64,000 nt of DNA from an uncultured Flavobacteriales bacterium (GTDB taxonomy: Bacteria; Bacteroidota; Bacteroidia; Flavobacteriales_G; Salibacteraceae). The DNA lies in NCBI GenBank assembly GCA_905479105.1, contig CAJQLE010000002.1, forward strand, positions 1-64,000, given 5' to 3'. This document shows, piece after piece, positions 6,747 through 15,878 of the stretch. The position numbers were made by a program, and so were the translations under genes. The notes under the pieces are model-generated. The model had not been told where the DNA came from and did not search any database. It was given only the letters and a program-made list of their open reading frames with translations. Within the stretch, counting starts at the first letter, position 1; the number at the start of each line of letters is the position of its first letter.

Positions 6747-9200
6747 CTAGGCTACAATCAGCGCATTTTTAACCTTTTTATCTTCTAAGGCAATGTCTAG
6801 AACATCAATCATGCGATCCACAAAATGAAATGTTAAGCCTTTTAAATAATGCTCTTCAATCTCTTTAAGGTCCTTTTCGTTCTGCACAGACAAGACAAGC
6901 TCATTTAACCCTAAGCGCTTTGCAGCAAGTATCTTTTCTTTAATCCCACCTACTGGAAGCACTCGTCCTCGCAGAGTGATTTCACCAGTCATTGCTAAAC
7001 CGTCTTTAAATTTACGCTGTGTAAATACGGATGCCAATGCACTAAGAATAGTAATTCCCGCGGAAGGGCCATCCTTAGGTGTCGCTCCTTCAGGAACATG
7101 AATGTGAACATTGTAGTTATTGAAAACTTCTTGATCTAATCCAATTATTTCTGCGTGCGCCTTTAAGTACTCCAAAGCAATTACTGCAGATTCCTTCATT
7201 ACATCGCCAAGATTACCAGTAAGCGTCAGCTTTCCTTTGCCTTTAGTAATACTCGTTTCAATAAAAAGCACTTCTCCACCTACTGAAGTCCATGCCAACC
7301 CATTCGCTACACCAGGAACATCGTGCTTATTGTTGCGATCACGCATATGACCTGGACCTAGCAATATTTCCAAATCAGCAACTGAAATAGAACTTGAGGC
7401 TTGCTCTTCTTCCATCGCGATTTGCTTGGCTTTCTTTCTAACTATTCCCGCAATTTTCTTTTCAAGCTGCCTTACACCTGACTCGCGAGTATATCCTTCA
7501 ATAACTTGCTGAAGTACATTCTTCGAGAGCTTGACATCACTCTTTTTCATGCCATGCTCCTTGAGCTGTTTTGGAAGTAAATGCTTTGTAGCTATTGAAG
7601 TTTTTTCTTCTACTGTATAGCCACTTAAATCTATGATCTCTAGTCGATCACGAAGGGCAGGTTGAACTGCTCCAATATTATTAGTTGTCGCAATAAACAT
7701 CACTTTAGAAAGGTCAAACTCTTCTTCCAAGAAATTATCATAGAAAGCTCCGTTCTGCTCAGGATCTAATACTTCAAGTAGAGCCGAAGAAGGATCTCCA
7801 TGTCCATTTTGACCAACTTTGTCTAACTCATCCAAAATAAATACTGGATTAGAGGTGCCAGCTTTTTTGATATTCTGAATGATTCTACCAGGAAGCGCTC
7901 CGATATACGTTTTTCTGTGTCCTCGTATCTCCGCTTCATCGCGCAAACCTCCTAAAGACATTCTAATATATTCACGACCAAGAGCTTCAGCGATGCTCTT
8001 ACCAAGAGAGGTTTTACCAACTCCCGGAGGGCCATTGAAACAAAGGATAGGAGACTTCATGTCACCTTTCAGCTTTAAAACGGCCAAATGTTCGATAATT
8101 CTCTCTTTGATTTTTGTCAAACCAAAATGATCTCTATCCAGGATTTTTTCTGCTCTCTTTAAGTCAAACTTATCCTTGCTATACTCATTCCAAGGCAATT
8201 CAACATAAGTATCTAGATAGTTCATCTGAACAGAATACTCCATCCCTGCTGGATTCATTCGTTCTAACTTGCTCAACTCTTTTTCAAATGTCTTAGCTAC
8301 GCGTTCATTCCATTTCTTTTTAAGGGAGCGTTCACGTAAATCTTGTACTTCTTGCTCTGAGGGATTACCGCCCAATTCTTCTTGAATAGTCTTCATCTGC
8401 TGACCTAAGAAATATTCTCTTTGTTGGCGATCAATATCCGTTCTAACCTTGCTTTGAATATCGTTCTTTATCTCCAACATTTGGAGCTCCTTGGTTAGAT
8501 GCGTAAGAAGCACTGTAGCTCGGTCAACTATCCCAGAAATCTCTAGCAATGCTTGCTTTTCCTTTACAGGAGCTTGCATATTAGCCGAGATAAAATTTAT
8601 CAAGAATACCGGACTATCAATATTCTTAATAGCTATTGAAGCTTCAGATGGAATATGCGGTGAGTCATTGATGATTTGAAGCGCCAACTCTTTTATGGAA
8701 TCTACCAAGGCCGTAAACTTTCGATCAGCTGGCTTCTTCTCTTCCTTGGTAAAGACTTCAACTTTTGCTTTAAAGTATGGATCGGTTTGAGTAATCTCTT
8801 TTATTCTCACCCTGCGCATACCTTGAATAATGATCGTAGAACTACCATCAGGCATTTTAAGCATCTTCAAGATTTTAGCAATCGTGCCAATTTCAAACAA
8901 ATTCTCTGGCTGAGGATCTTCATGAGTTTGATCTCGTTGAGCGATTACTCCAATCAGCTTGTCGCCTTTATAAGCGTCTTTAATAAGTTTTATGGACTTG
9001 TCTCTACCAACGGTTATTGGGATTACAACGCCTGGAAACAAAACAATATTCCTTACAGGCAATAATGGCAGTTCATCCGGAGTTTCCTCCTTGTACATCT
9101 GTTCCTCATCCTCTTTACTCATCAAAGGAATAAACTCTGTTCCTTCATCAGATATTCCAGATAATTCAAGAAGCGAAAATTTCAATCTATCGTCAGTCAT
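6747..9200 (-). CDS. lon: ATP-dependent protease La
   Basis: This cytosolic AAA+ serine protease degrades misfolded and regulatory proteins. From the ATG at 9200 it has 817 residues; a TTG at 9221 would add seven. In order it has the N-terminal substrate domain (LPLLPVRNIVLFPGVV), a coiled segment, Walker A GPPGVGKT (about residues 390-397), Walker B FILDELDK, and the proteolytic domain with the Ser-Lys dyad (S713 in KDGPSAGI, K754 in GGIKEK). It is a full-length LonA-type enzyme. About 80 nt separate it from the porQ start. Confidence 0.97.
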   Translation of the reverse strand: MTDDRLKFSLLELSGISDEGTEFIPLMSKEDEEQMYKEETPDELPLLPVRNIVLFPGVVIPITVGRDKSIKLIKDAYKGDKLIGVIAQRDQTHEDPQPENLFEIGTIAKILKMLKMPDGSSTIIIQGMRRVRIKEITQTDPYFKAKVEVFTKEEKKPADRKFTALVDSIKELALQIINDSPHIPSEASIAIKNIDSPVFLINFISANMQAPVKEKQALLEISGIVDRATVLLTHLTKELQMLEIKNDIQSKVRTDIDRQQREYFLGQQMKTIQEELGGNPSEQEVQDLRERSLKKKWNERVAKTFEKELSKLERMNPAGMEYSVQMNYLDTYVELPWNEYSKDKFDLKRAEKILDRDHFGLTKIKERIIEHLAVLKLKGDMKSPILCFNGPPGVGKTSLGKSIAEALGREYIRMSLGGLRDEAEIRGHRKTYIGALPGRIIQNIKKAGTSNPVFILDELDKVGQNGHGDPSSALLEVLDPEQNGAFYDNFLEEEFDLSKVMFIATTNNIGAVQPALRDRLEIIDLSGYTVEEKTSIATKHLLPKQLKEHGMKKSDVKLSKNVLQQVIEGYTRESGVRQLEKKIAGIVRKKAKQIAMEEEQASSSISVADLEILLGPGHMRDRNNKHDVPGVANGLAWTSVGGEVLFIETSITKGKGKLTLTGNLGDVMKESAVIALEYLKAHAEIIGLDQEVFNNYNVHIHVPEGATPKDGPSAGITILSALASVFTQRKFKDGLAMTGEITLRGRVLPVGGIKEKILAAKRLGLNELVLSVQNEKDLKEIEEHYLKGLTFHFVDRMIDVLDIALEDKKVKNALIVA

Positions 9201-9310
9201 AGCATTCAGCTCGTTAATCAATCAATAAAAAAGAAAGATTATTCTCTCTCACTAACCTCAATATGACAATGTGCGTGCCACGAGCATTCTTCTGCTTTTT
9301 TGTCCGATTT

Positions 9311-10465
9311 CTATTTCGACATAGAAAAGTTATTGTGTAAATGGGTGTAAACTGCTACCAATTCTTCGGTTAGTTCAATATTTCTCCGTGACATAACCGT
9401 TTTCGCCACCTGAAGAGCATCAGACAATCGATAATTCTTGAATCCAGTAGCTCCGCCCCAAGCGAAGTCAGGTATATTACGATGGGGGAAATCTCCTCCA
9501 AACACATTTGCAAAAATGCCGCATACTGTGCCCGTATTAAACATGGTATTGATTCCTGCTTTTGCATGATCACCCATGGTCAAACCACAAAACTGAGAGC
9601 CCGTACTTTCACTTCTGCCTAAGGCATAATTATAGATTTTTACATCTGCATAATTATTCTTCAAATTGGATGTATTGGTATCGGCTCCTAAATTGCACCA
9701 CTCTCCTACTACAGTATTCCCTATAAATCCATCATGCGCTTTATTGGAGTAGCCAAATATGACAGAATTATTCACTTCACCACCTACCTTAGAATAAGGC
9801 CCAATAGTAGTAGGTCCGTAAATTTTCGCTCCCATTTTTAAATGTGAGTGATCCATAAGTGCCAAAGAACCACGAATCATTGTTCCTTCCATCACATGTG
9901 CGCCTTTCCCTATATAAACTGGCCCCTCTGAAGCGTTTATAATACAAGGCATAAGCTCCGCACCTTCCTCTATGAAAATATCATCTCCTATTAATGTTAC
10001 CCAAGCAGGAACTGATTGACTTTTTTTCTTAGCTCTCAAAACCTGCATATCAGCTTCGATCGCCAGACCGTTCCATTGAAAAATCTTCCAAGAACGGTCC
10101 ACAATTTTCACTTCGACTTCTTTTCCTGCCACATCGAAGCTTTCAAGAATGTCAGAACTTCTGGTAGCTATCCAATTTCCGTTAGATACCAAACTATCTC
10201 CATCGTTTAAGCTTTTAATTTCTGAAATCAACGTTTGAGTTGGCAAAACCGCTCCGTTTACATAAACATTATCTGCACTGTGATGAGCCGGAAACACTTT
10301 TCTCAAATAATCTTGAGTCAAAAAAGAAACCGTTGCATCCGTATAATTCAGCCACTTTTCTTCAATGGTCCACAAGCCAATGCGAATTTTACCTACAGGA
10401 CGGGTAAAAGTTAGCGGCAAAAGGTGATCACGCTCTGCATGGTCGGTAAGGATGATGTTCAGCAT
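9311..10465 (-). CDS. Alternative GlmU-like sugar-nucleotidyltransferase/acyltransferase-fold protein
   Basis: From the ATG at 10465 (a TTG lies 6 nt upstream) the product is 384 residues and cytosolic. The N-terminal 150 residues begin with MLNIILTDHAERDHLLPLTFTRPV, a divergent nucleotidyltransferase-like domain. The C-terminal 200 residues are a left-handed beta-helix with hexapeptide repeats (YIGKGAHVMEGTMIRG, GPTTIGPYSKVGG). The layout matches the Bacteroidota 'alternative GlmU' group, thought to make UDP-GlcNAc for peptidoglycan and glycolipids. Assignment to that reaction is by family; the catalytic residues of the N-domain are not obvious. Confidence 0.8.
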   Translation of the reverse strand: MLNIILTDHAERDHLLPLTFTRPVGKIRIGLWTIEEKWLNYTDATVSFLTQDYLRKVFPAHHSADNVYVNGAVLPTQTLISEIKSLNDGDSLVSNGNWIATRSSDILESFDVAGKEVEVKIVDRSWKIFQWNGLAIEADMQVLRAKKKSQSVPAWVTLIGDDIFIEEGAELMPCIINASEGPVYIGKGAHVMEGTMIRGSLALMDHSHLKMGAKIYGPTTIGPYSKVGGEVNNSVIFGYSNKAHDGFIGNTVVGEWCNLGADTNTSNLKNNYADVKIYNYALGRSESTGSQFCGLTMGDHAKAGINTMFNTGTVCGIFANVFGGDFPHRNIPDFAWGGATGFKNYRLSDALQVAKTVMSRRNIELTEELVAVYTHLHNNFSMSK

Positions 10466-10513
10466 ATTCAAAAATTGAATTTCAAATGTACGGCAGATGA
10501 AAATCTAGTAAAC

Positions 10514-10542
10514 AAAAAAAGCCCTCTACATTGAGAGGGCTT
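10514..10542 (-). terminator. Rho-independent terminator after rpmE
   Basis: On the minus strand the 9-bp stem AAGCCCTCT/AGAGGGCTT is followed by a T run. It lies 26 nt after the L31 stop and isolates that gene from the GlmU-like gene downstream. Confidence 0.85.
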
Positions 10543-10567
10543 CAATAATTTTATTCAAAAAGATGCT

Positions 10568-10879
10568 CTATTCAGCTGTTCCTTCCGTATTTTCAGTACT
10601 TTCTGAACCTTCTGTAACTTCTCCTTCCTTGATATGACGCTTGTATCTGTTGCGGAATTTGTCCACACGACCTGCCGTATCTATTAATTGCAACTTACCA
10701 GTGTAGAAAGGATGGGACTTGCTAGAAATTTCCAACTTGATAAGAGGATACTCATTTCCATCCTCCCACTTCATTGTTTCTTGCGTATTCGCACATGATC
10801 TGCAAATAAATGCATGACCGTTACTCATGTCTTTAAACACGACCATTCTATATTCTTCTGGATGAATTCCTTTCTTCAT
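10568..10879 (-). CDS. rpmE: 50S ribosomal protein L31, type B
   Basis: This large-subunit ribosomal protein starts at the ATG at 10879 ([20 protein letters not shown]); the in-frame extension upstream is not conserved sequence. It is 103 residues long. The diagnostic type B core [24 protein letters not shown] and [11 protein letters not shown] is present, followed by an acidic, Thr/Ser/Glu-rich tail of about 20 residues. Unusually for a type B L31, it carries a C-x-x-C pair (C26, C29 in [11 protein letters not shown]). Type A proteins use cysteines for zinc. Confidence 0.93.
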   Translation of the reverse strand: MKKGIHPEEYRMVVFKDMSNGHAFICRSCANTQETMKWEDGNEYPLIKLEISSKSHPFYTGKLQLIDTAGRVDKFRNRYKRHIKEGEVTEGSESTENTEGTAE

Positions 10880-10975
10880 ACCTACCTTGTTTTGGGGCGG
10901 CAAATATAGAAAGGATTTAAAAGAAAACACTTATAATCTGCAATAATTTAAATAATTGAGGGTTAATTTGCAGTG

Positions 10976-12415
10976 ATGAGAAAAATTCTACTGTTCATAG
11001 GCCTCACCGTCCTACTTTTTTCTGCTTGCAGAAGGGATAATCTATTCTCAGGCAAGGCCCAATTAGAGTTTTCTACTGACACAGTGTTTTTTGACACTGT
11101 ATTTACCACGGTAGGGTCGCTTACTGAAAGGATAAAAATCTTCAATCCATACAATGAAACGGTGGAACTGAAAAGCGTGTATCTCGAATTGGGTAGTGCT
11201 TCTAATTTTAAGCTTAACGTTGATGGCGTTGCAGGCAAACAAGTAAACGATGTAACAATTGCTCCTAGAGATAGCATATTTGTGTTTATTGAGGTGACCG
11301 TTGATCCAAATGGAGGAACCACTCCCATGGTAATTGAAGAAAAATTAATTGTTGAGACGGAAGAAAACTCTCAAAACATAGCCTTGGTCGCTTGGGGACA
11401 AGATGCCTATTTCTACCCTTCTATCAATTTTGGTGATTCAGATGGCAATGGTTCAGGAGATCAGTGGGTTTTGCCCGTAGACAAACCCATTGTGTTTTAT
11501 GGTTATTCAGTCGTTGATACGGGATCTATTCTTACGATTCCTTGTGGCGCTAGAGTGCATTTCCATTCTAATAGTGGTTTAATAGTAGGGCATCAAGCAA
11601 GTCTGAAGATATTAGGCTGCGAAGGCGATCCTATCATTATTCAGGGAGATCGATTGGAAGGCTTTTTCGATGATTTACCAGGTCAATGGGGTGAGTTAAT
11701 CGGTGGGATTTACTTAACGCAAACCAGCATTGATAACGAGGTGCGGAATGCAATCATCAAAAACGGAACGGTTGGAATTATCGTTGACTCTAACACGAAT
11801 GAAAATCCATCACTTATTCTTGAAAACACTCAAATTTTGAATATGAGTTTTTTCGGTCTTCTAGCTCAGGATGCAAGAATAGAAGCTAAAAATACGGTAA
11901 TCGCAAATTGTGGTGATCATGCTGTGGCATTGCGCTATGGAGGCAACTACCTATTCGAACATTGTACTTTCGCCAATTATTGGTCCGAAAATCCCAGAAG
12001 TAAATCAACACTCCTTATCAACAATAATTTTAGAGTTGATGGAATTACCTACGTCCGCGATTTCAATGCTCGATTTGATAATACAATCATTTACGGTGCT
12101 TTAGATGAAGAAGTAGAAATAGACGGTGACGATAAAGAGCCTTTCGAGTATTTCTTTGATCATTGTGTTTTGAAACGAGATACTAACGAACTGAATGACC
12201 CCACGCATTATGCCTCGATCATTTTAAACCCCATCTCACCCATTATTGATGGAATAACGAGGAATCCGCTTTTCGATGATTTATCTCTTGGATACAAGCT
12301 TTATGAAGAGTCGGCAGCTAAAGATAGCGGCAAGCCTTCTGGGGTTATAAATGATATTGATGGAAACTCCAGAGATGCAAGCCCTGATATTGGAGCTTAT
12401 GAATTCCTTCCATAA
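10976..12415 (+). CDS. Outer-membrane lipoprotein with right-handed beta-helix
   Basis: The 479-residue product from the ATG at 10976 (a GTG lies one codon earlier) begins with a lipoprotein signal (MRKILLFIGLTVLLFSAC). An N-terminal Ig-like domain of about 110 residues follows (FDTVFTTVGSLTERIKIFNP). Then comes a parallel beta-helix of the pectate-lyase type (AIIKNGTVGIIVDS, ILNMSFFGLLAQDARIEAKN, HAVALRYGGNYLFEHCTF). It ends with the DIGAYEF motif common in Bacteroidota beta-helix proteins. This fold often binds or cleaves polysaccharide, but no catalytic residues can be named. Its stop is 2 nt from the convergent gene. Confidence 0.75.
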   Translation: MRKILLFIGLTVLLFSACRRDNLFSGKAQLEFSTDTVFFDTVFTTVGSLTERIKIFNPYNETVELKSVYLELGSASNFKLNVDGVAGKQVNDVTIAPRDSIFVFIEVTVDPNGGTTPMVIEEKLIVETEENSQNIALVAWGQDAYFYPSINFGDSDGNGSGDQWVLPVDKPIVFYGYSVVDTGSILTIPCGARVHFHSNSGLIVGHQASLKILGCEGDPIIIQGDRLEGFFDDLPGQWGELIGGIYLTQTSIDNEVRNAIIKNGTVGIIVDSNTNENPSLILENTQILNMSFFGLLAQDARIEAKNTVIANCGDHAVALRYGGNYLFEHCTFANYWSENPRSKSTLLINNNFRVDGITYVRDFNARFDNTIIYGALDEEVEIDGDDKEPFEYFFDHCVLKRDTNELNDPTHYASIILNPISPIIDGITRNPLFDDLSLGYKLYEESAAKDSGKPSGVINDIDGNSRDASPDIGAYEFLP

Positions 12416-12417
12416 AA

Positions 12418-13494
12418 TTAATTTTCTCGGTTCTCAGGATTGGTGATTTCCAAGTAAGACCTTCCTGTGACATTTACTCCATTGCGAGTGCCATTAACTT
12501 CGCACATTCCTTCCCAATAATAGAGTTTCACAAGAGGAAGAATTTTAATCTCTAGCTCTTGTTGCTCCTTGAGCATCTTCAACTCTAATTCAATATTTTC
12601 ATGCGGAATTGATATGGCTAAGGAACTTGGATATCGATCTCCGGAATTATCACTTTTCCAGTAATCAAGATCAGTGATCTGAAGTTCATCACCTTTGAGT
12701 GCTTCATAGGTACCATCCTTGTGTATGAGTGTTCCACCATAAATATTAAGGCCTTCTTTCAACCTCAATCTGTACAGCATCATCTTTTCATTTGTTTCAT
12801 TGAGTGAAAGGCTCATCCAATCCCATCCGGTGGTTCTATTTTGCAATACTGAACCACAGTTCCATTGGCGATCATACCAAATACTGCCCTTAACTTTTCT
12901 GAGCTTACCATCCACCTCAATTTCACCTTCTGTAATAAGATCTGTGTAGCTGTAATAACCTGCTTTAGCATAACCCCCATAATCTTCGTAGCCGGTATTA
13001 TTTCCATGAAAAACCACAGGAGAATTTGGCTTAGTCTTCAAGGAATAATAAAATGACTCACCTTCATGATCAGCATTTGCAATGAACGAATATTCTCCGA
13101 ATTTACCCGACATAGACGCCTTGCTTTTTCCGTGATCAGTTGATAATTGGAGCGGTAAAGTGGCCTCTAATTGATCTTCTAAACCAACCAGGGTATGATC
13201 AAAATAGAATCGATCAGCGGAAACATCAGTGATTGCTACATTGCTAAGTAATCGATCTTTCTTGCCGTTCATTGAAAAGTGAAAAACTACGAATTCAATG
13301 CCGAAAGTGTCGCCTGTTTCCACATCATTTAACCAACCCGTAGCATACCACCACTCCAAAGAATTAGCCACATGAGGAGCTTCATCCCTCTGAATATCTG
13401 CACGATCGCAGAAAACATCACTTTCTAGGCTAGGCGGGGACACACAGCTCGAGAGAATTGAAATAAGAAATAAACAGTTTAAAAACCGCACCAT
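12418..13494 (-). CDS. Lipocalin-like CrtC/AttH-domain lipoprotein
   Basis: From the ATG at 13494 (TTG two codons upstream) this is 358 residues with a lipobox (FLNCLFLISILSSC). The sequence fits the CrtC/AttH superfamily of two lipocalin-like domains: ANSLEWWYATGWLND near the start, FGIEFVVFHFS, KGSIWYDRQWNCG and WDWMSLSLNE in the middle, and RSYLEI at the end. CrtC members hydrate carotenoids, but many AttH-like lipoproteins have unknown roles, so a carotenoid function is only possible. The genome makes beta-carotene-derived retinal, which makes the idea testable. Confidence 0.7.
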   Translation of the reverse strand: MVRFLNCLFLISILSSCVSPPSLESDVFCDRADIQRDEAPHVANSLEWWYATGWLNDVETGDTFGIEFVVFHFSMNGKKDRLLSNVAITDVSADRFYFDHTLVGLEDQLEATLPLQLSTDHGKSKASMSGKFGEYSFIANADHEGESFYYSLKTKPNSPVVFHGNNTGYEDYGGYAKAGYYSYTDLITEGEIEVDGKLRKVKGSIWYDRQWNCGSVLQNRTTGWDWMSLSLNETNEKMMLYRLRLKEGLNIYGGTLIHKDGTYEALKGDELQITDLDYWKSDNSGDRYPSSLAISIPHENIELELKMLKEQQELEIKILPLVKLYYWEGMCEVNGTRNGVNVTGRSYLEITNPENREN

Positions 13495-13546
13495 GATCAA
13501 TCAACAATCATTCTCGGAAATTGATTGAACCTATGGCAATTTTATT

Positions 13547-13912
13547 TTAAAACTGGCTTGTTCGAAGCATAACCAAAGTACAAGCCTCAATCGTTTCAAT
13601 TCCTTGTATATTGGCTAATGCGCTAAATTCCGGATTTTCTGTACCAGGATTGAAAATTATCCTCCTAGGCTTCAGTCCTAGAATATAAGCATAGTGCTCA
13701 GGTTGATTTTTGGGTCCGATATACATCGTCACAGTATCAAGATCAGCAATGGTAGAAGGCCAATCGGTAATAATTGCTTTGCCATTAATTTCGCCAGCTT
13801 TTATACCCAAAGGCAATACCTCAAACTCATTTTCTCTGAGCATATTGGTTGCCAGAAAGCTATAGCGCTCAGGATTACTGCTCGCTCCTATTACAGCCGT
13901 TTTCTTGCTCAT
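13547..13912 (-). CDS. CoA-binding domain protein (YccU-like)
   Basis: This 121-residue cytosolic protein has a Rossmann-like CoA-binding fold. It begins KKTAVIGASSNPERYSFLA (glycine-containing nucleotide loop) and continues with PLGIKAGEINGKAI, VTMYIGPKNQPEHYAYIL and IIFNPGTENPEF, typical of the small YccU/DUF family. The ligand in vivo is not known. It starts immediately after the stop of the acidic-tailed gene upstream, so they form an operon. Confidence 0.85.
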   Translation of the reverse strand: MSKKTAVIGASSNPERYSFLATNMLRENEFEVLPLGIKAGEINGKAIITDWPSTIADLDTVTMYIGPKNQPEHYAYILGLKPRRIIFNPGTENPEFSALANIQGIETIEACTLVMLRTSQF

Positions 13913-13914
13913 GA

Positions 13915-14280
13915 CTAATCTTGATCATCGTCACCGGCATCGTCATCGGCCTTATCATAGCTATCTTCCTCTTCTTCCTCATAAGAAGAAGTGTCATCGT
14001 CACCAGCAGCTTCTTCTGCGAATCCTTCTTTCAAATTACCATCATCATCGTAATCTGCATCATCCTCAATGATCTGCTGCGCTTCAGCCTTGGTCATTTT
14101 AATCAGATAATAGACTTCTTCCGTTTCAAATGGCAAGGCTGAAATCTTCACTCCTTGTGCATTTTTATAACTGATCAGATTCTCCTCAAAACCAAATGGA
14201 TATTCGATTTTGATTTGTGCGACAAGTTCCTCAGAGAGCTTATCATAGTCTTTCGCGATACGTGGTTTTCCTGTTGCCAT
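13915..14280 (-). CDS. Conserved Bacteroidota protein with acidic C-terminal tail
   Basis: The 121-residue product (ATG at 14280; a TTG lies two codons upstream) starts MATGKPRIAKDYDKLSEELV. It has a conserved N-terminal domain of about 65 residues (IKIEYPFGFEENLISYKNAQ, KISALPFETEEVYYLIKMT). The C-terminal half is almost entirely Asp/Glu (DDADYDDDG, SYEEEEEDSYDKADDDAGDD). Related proteins are sometimes labelled 'DNA primase' in databases, but nothing primase-like is visible. The acidic tail suggests interaction with a basic partner; that is inference. It is cotranscribed with the CoA-binding gene. Confidence 0.75.
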   Translation of the reverse strand: MATGKPRIAKDYDKLSEELVAQIKIEYPFGFEENLISYKNAQGVKISALPFETEEVYYLIKMTKAEAQQIIEDDADYDDDGNLKEGFAEEAAGDDDTSSYEEEEEDSYDKADDDAGDDDQD

Positions 14281-14341
14281 TTTCAATTTTCTTTCAGGGA
14301 TAAAGTAATGGCAAACGAAAACATATAAATCAATTTTCTCA

Positions 14342-15877
14342 CTAAGATTTTTTCAATTGTAAGTTATATAGATCCTTTCTACGGTCACGAAGGTTTCTTA
14401 CGCTGCCTTTCGTGTTCAATTCTCTGAGTAAATCAAGATCAACATCAACGATCAAAGTCATCTCTGTATTTGGCGTGGCTTGGGCTTTAATGGCATTCTC
14501 AGGAAAAGCAAAATCTGCTGGCGTAAACACTGCTGATTGAGCGTATTGAATATCCATATTACTAACCTTCGGTAAGTTACCCACACAACCAGCAATCGCA
14601 ACATAGCACTCATTTTCAATGGCTCTTGCTTGAGCACATCGTTTTACGCGATGGTATCCATTCTGAGTATCTGTTAGGAAAGGAACAAAAAGGACCTGTA
14701 CGCCACGATCCGCATATAATCGACCAAGTTCTGGGAATTCAACGTCATAACAAATTACAATACCTATTTTGCCGCAATCGGTATCAAACACCCCTAATTT
14801 TTCGCCTCCAGAAATACCCCATGCTGTAACTTCACTCGGTGTAATATGAATTTTCCTGTATACTTCAAAGCTACCATCCCTGCGGCAAAGGTGAGATTCA
14901 TTGTAGAGTTTTTCGTCTTCTAATACGGGGTAACTTCCGGTAATGATATTAACATTATAAGACACCGCCAACTCTTTAAAATAAGCCAATAATGGTTCTG
15001 AGTAGGTTGCTAACTCACGCATTGCCTTTGCCTCCACCAAGTCATTATACTTTGCCAATAAAGGCGCATTAAAAAGTTCAGGAAAAAGAACAAAGTCAGA
15101 GTTATAACCTGCGACAGCATCTACGAAAAACTCGATTTGTTCTTTAAGAGCTTCCAATGAAGGAGTTGGTCGCATTTGCCATTGTACCAATCCCAATCTC
15201 ACCACCGACTTTTTTCGATTGATAAGTTTATCTTTTTCTTGGTAGTAAATATTGTTCCACTCGATGAGCGTTGCATATTCCTTCGATTGCACATCGCCTT
15301 CAAGGTAGTCGTTCAAGATTTTTCTAACGTGGAAGCTGTTTACTAATTGAAAGGATAAAATTGGATCATACAGCTCATTAACACGCACCTTTTCAATGTA
15401 TTCTTTCGGGCTTAGCTCTTGGACATATTTTCCAAAGCCAGGAATTCTTCCACCAGCTATAATAGCGCGGAGATTTAGATTTTCACACAATTCTTTTCGT
15501 GCATCATAGAGTCTTCTTGCCAGTCTCAATCCCCGGTATTCTGGATGAACAAAGACATCTATGCCGTAAAGTACGTCTCCATCACTATCGTGGGTTGAAA
15601 AACTGTAATCACCCGTCACCTCCTTGTAAGTATGCTCATCACCATACTTATCATAATCGAGAATTAAAGAGAGTGCTCCCGCAACCACCGTACCGTTCAT
15701 TTCTACACAAAGCTGTCCTTCAGGAAATATTTCAAGTAGTTGCGCTATACTTTCTTCGGTCCAATAGCTCATTCGACTGCCTATATAAGCTTGCTCCATT
15801 GCCACTTTTAGATCATTATAATCCCTCAAAGTCAAATGCCTAAGCACCACTTTTCTATCCTCCAATTGTTTACCCAT
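14342..15877 (-). CDS. GNAT acetyltransferase-nitrilase-superfamily fusion
   Basis: This 511-residue cytosolic protein has two domains. Residues 1 to about 210 are a GNAT N-acetyltransferase (EGQLCVEMNGTVVAGALSL; acetyl-CoA loop near HPEYRGLRLARRLYDARKEL). Residues 220 to about 500 are a carbon-nitrogen hydrolase with the Glu-Lys-Cys triad (FVLFPELFNAP, YRKIHITPSE, IVICYDVEFPE). Such fusions are common in Bacteroidota and act on an unidentified amide or amine. One nucleotide separates its start from the stop of the XRE-S24 regulator, so the two form an operon. Confidence 0.88.
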   Translation of the reverse strand: MGKQLEDRKVVLRHLTLRDYNDLKVAMEQAYIGSRMSYWTEESIAQLLEIFPEGQLCVEMNGTVVAGALSLILDYDKYGDEHTYKEVTGDYSFSTHDSDGDVLYGIDVFVHPEYRGLRLARRLYDARKELCENLNLRAIIAGGRIPGFGKYVQELSPKEYIEKVRVNELYDPILSFQLVNSFHVRKILNDYLEGDVQSKEYATLIEWNNIYYQEKDKLINRKKSVVRLGLVQWQMRPTPSLEALKEQIEFFVDAVAGYNSDFVLFPELFNAPLLAKYNDLVEAKAMRELATYSEPLLAYFKELAVSYNVNIITGSYPVLEDEKLYNESHLCRRDGSFEVYRKIHITPSEVTAWGISGGEKLGVFDTDCGKIGIVICYDVEFPELGRLYADRGVQVLFVPFLTDTQNGYHRVKRCAQARAIENECYVAIAGCVGNLPKVSNMDIQYAQSAVFTPADFAFPENAIKAQATPNTEMTLIVDVDLDLLRELNTKGSVRNLRDRRKDLYNLQLKKS

Positions 15878-15878
15878 A

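Noticed and set aside
12418-13494. Assignment of the CrtC/AttH-domain lipoprotein as a carotenoid hydratase acting with Blh.
   Set aside because: The domain is shared by many proteins with other roles, it is a lipoprotein, and it is 10 kb from blh with no carotenoid genes next to it.
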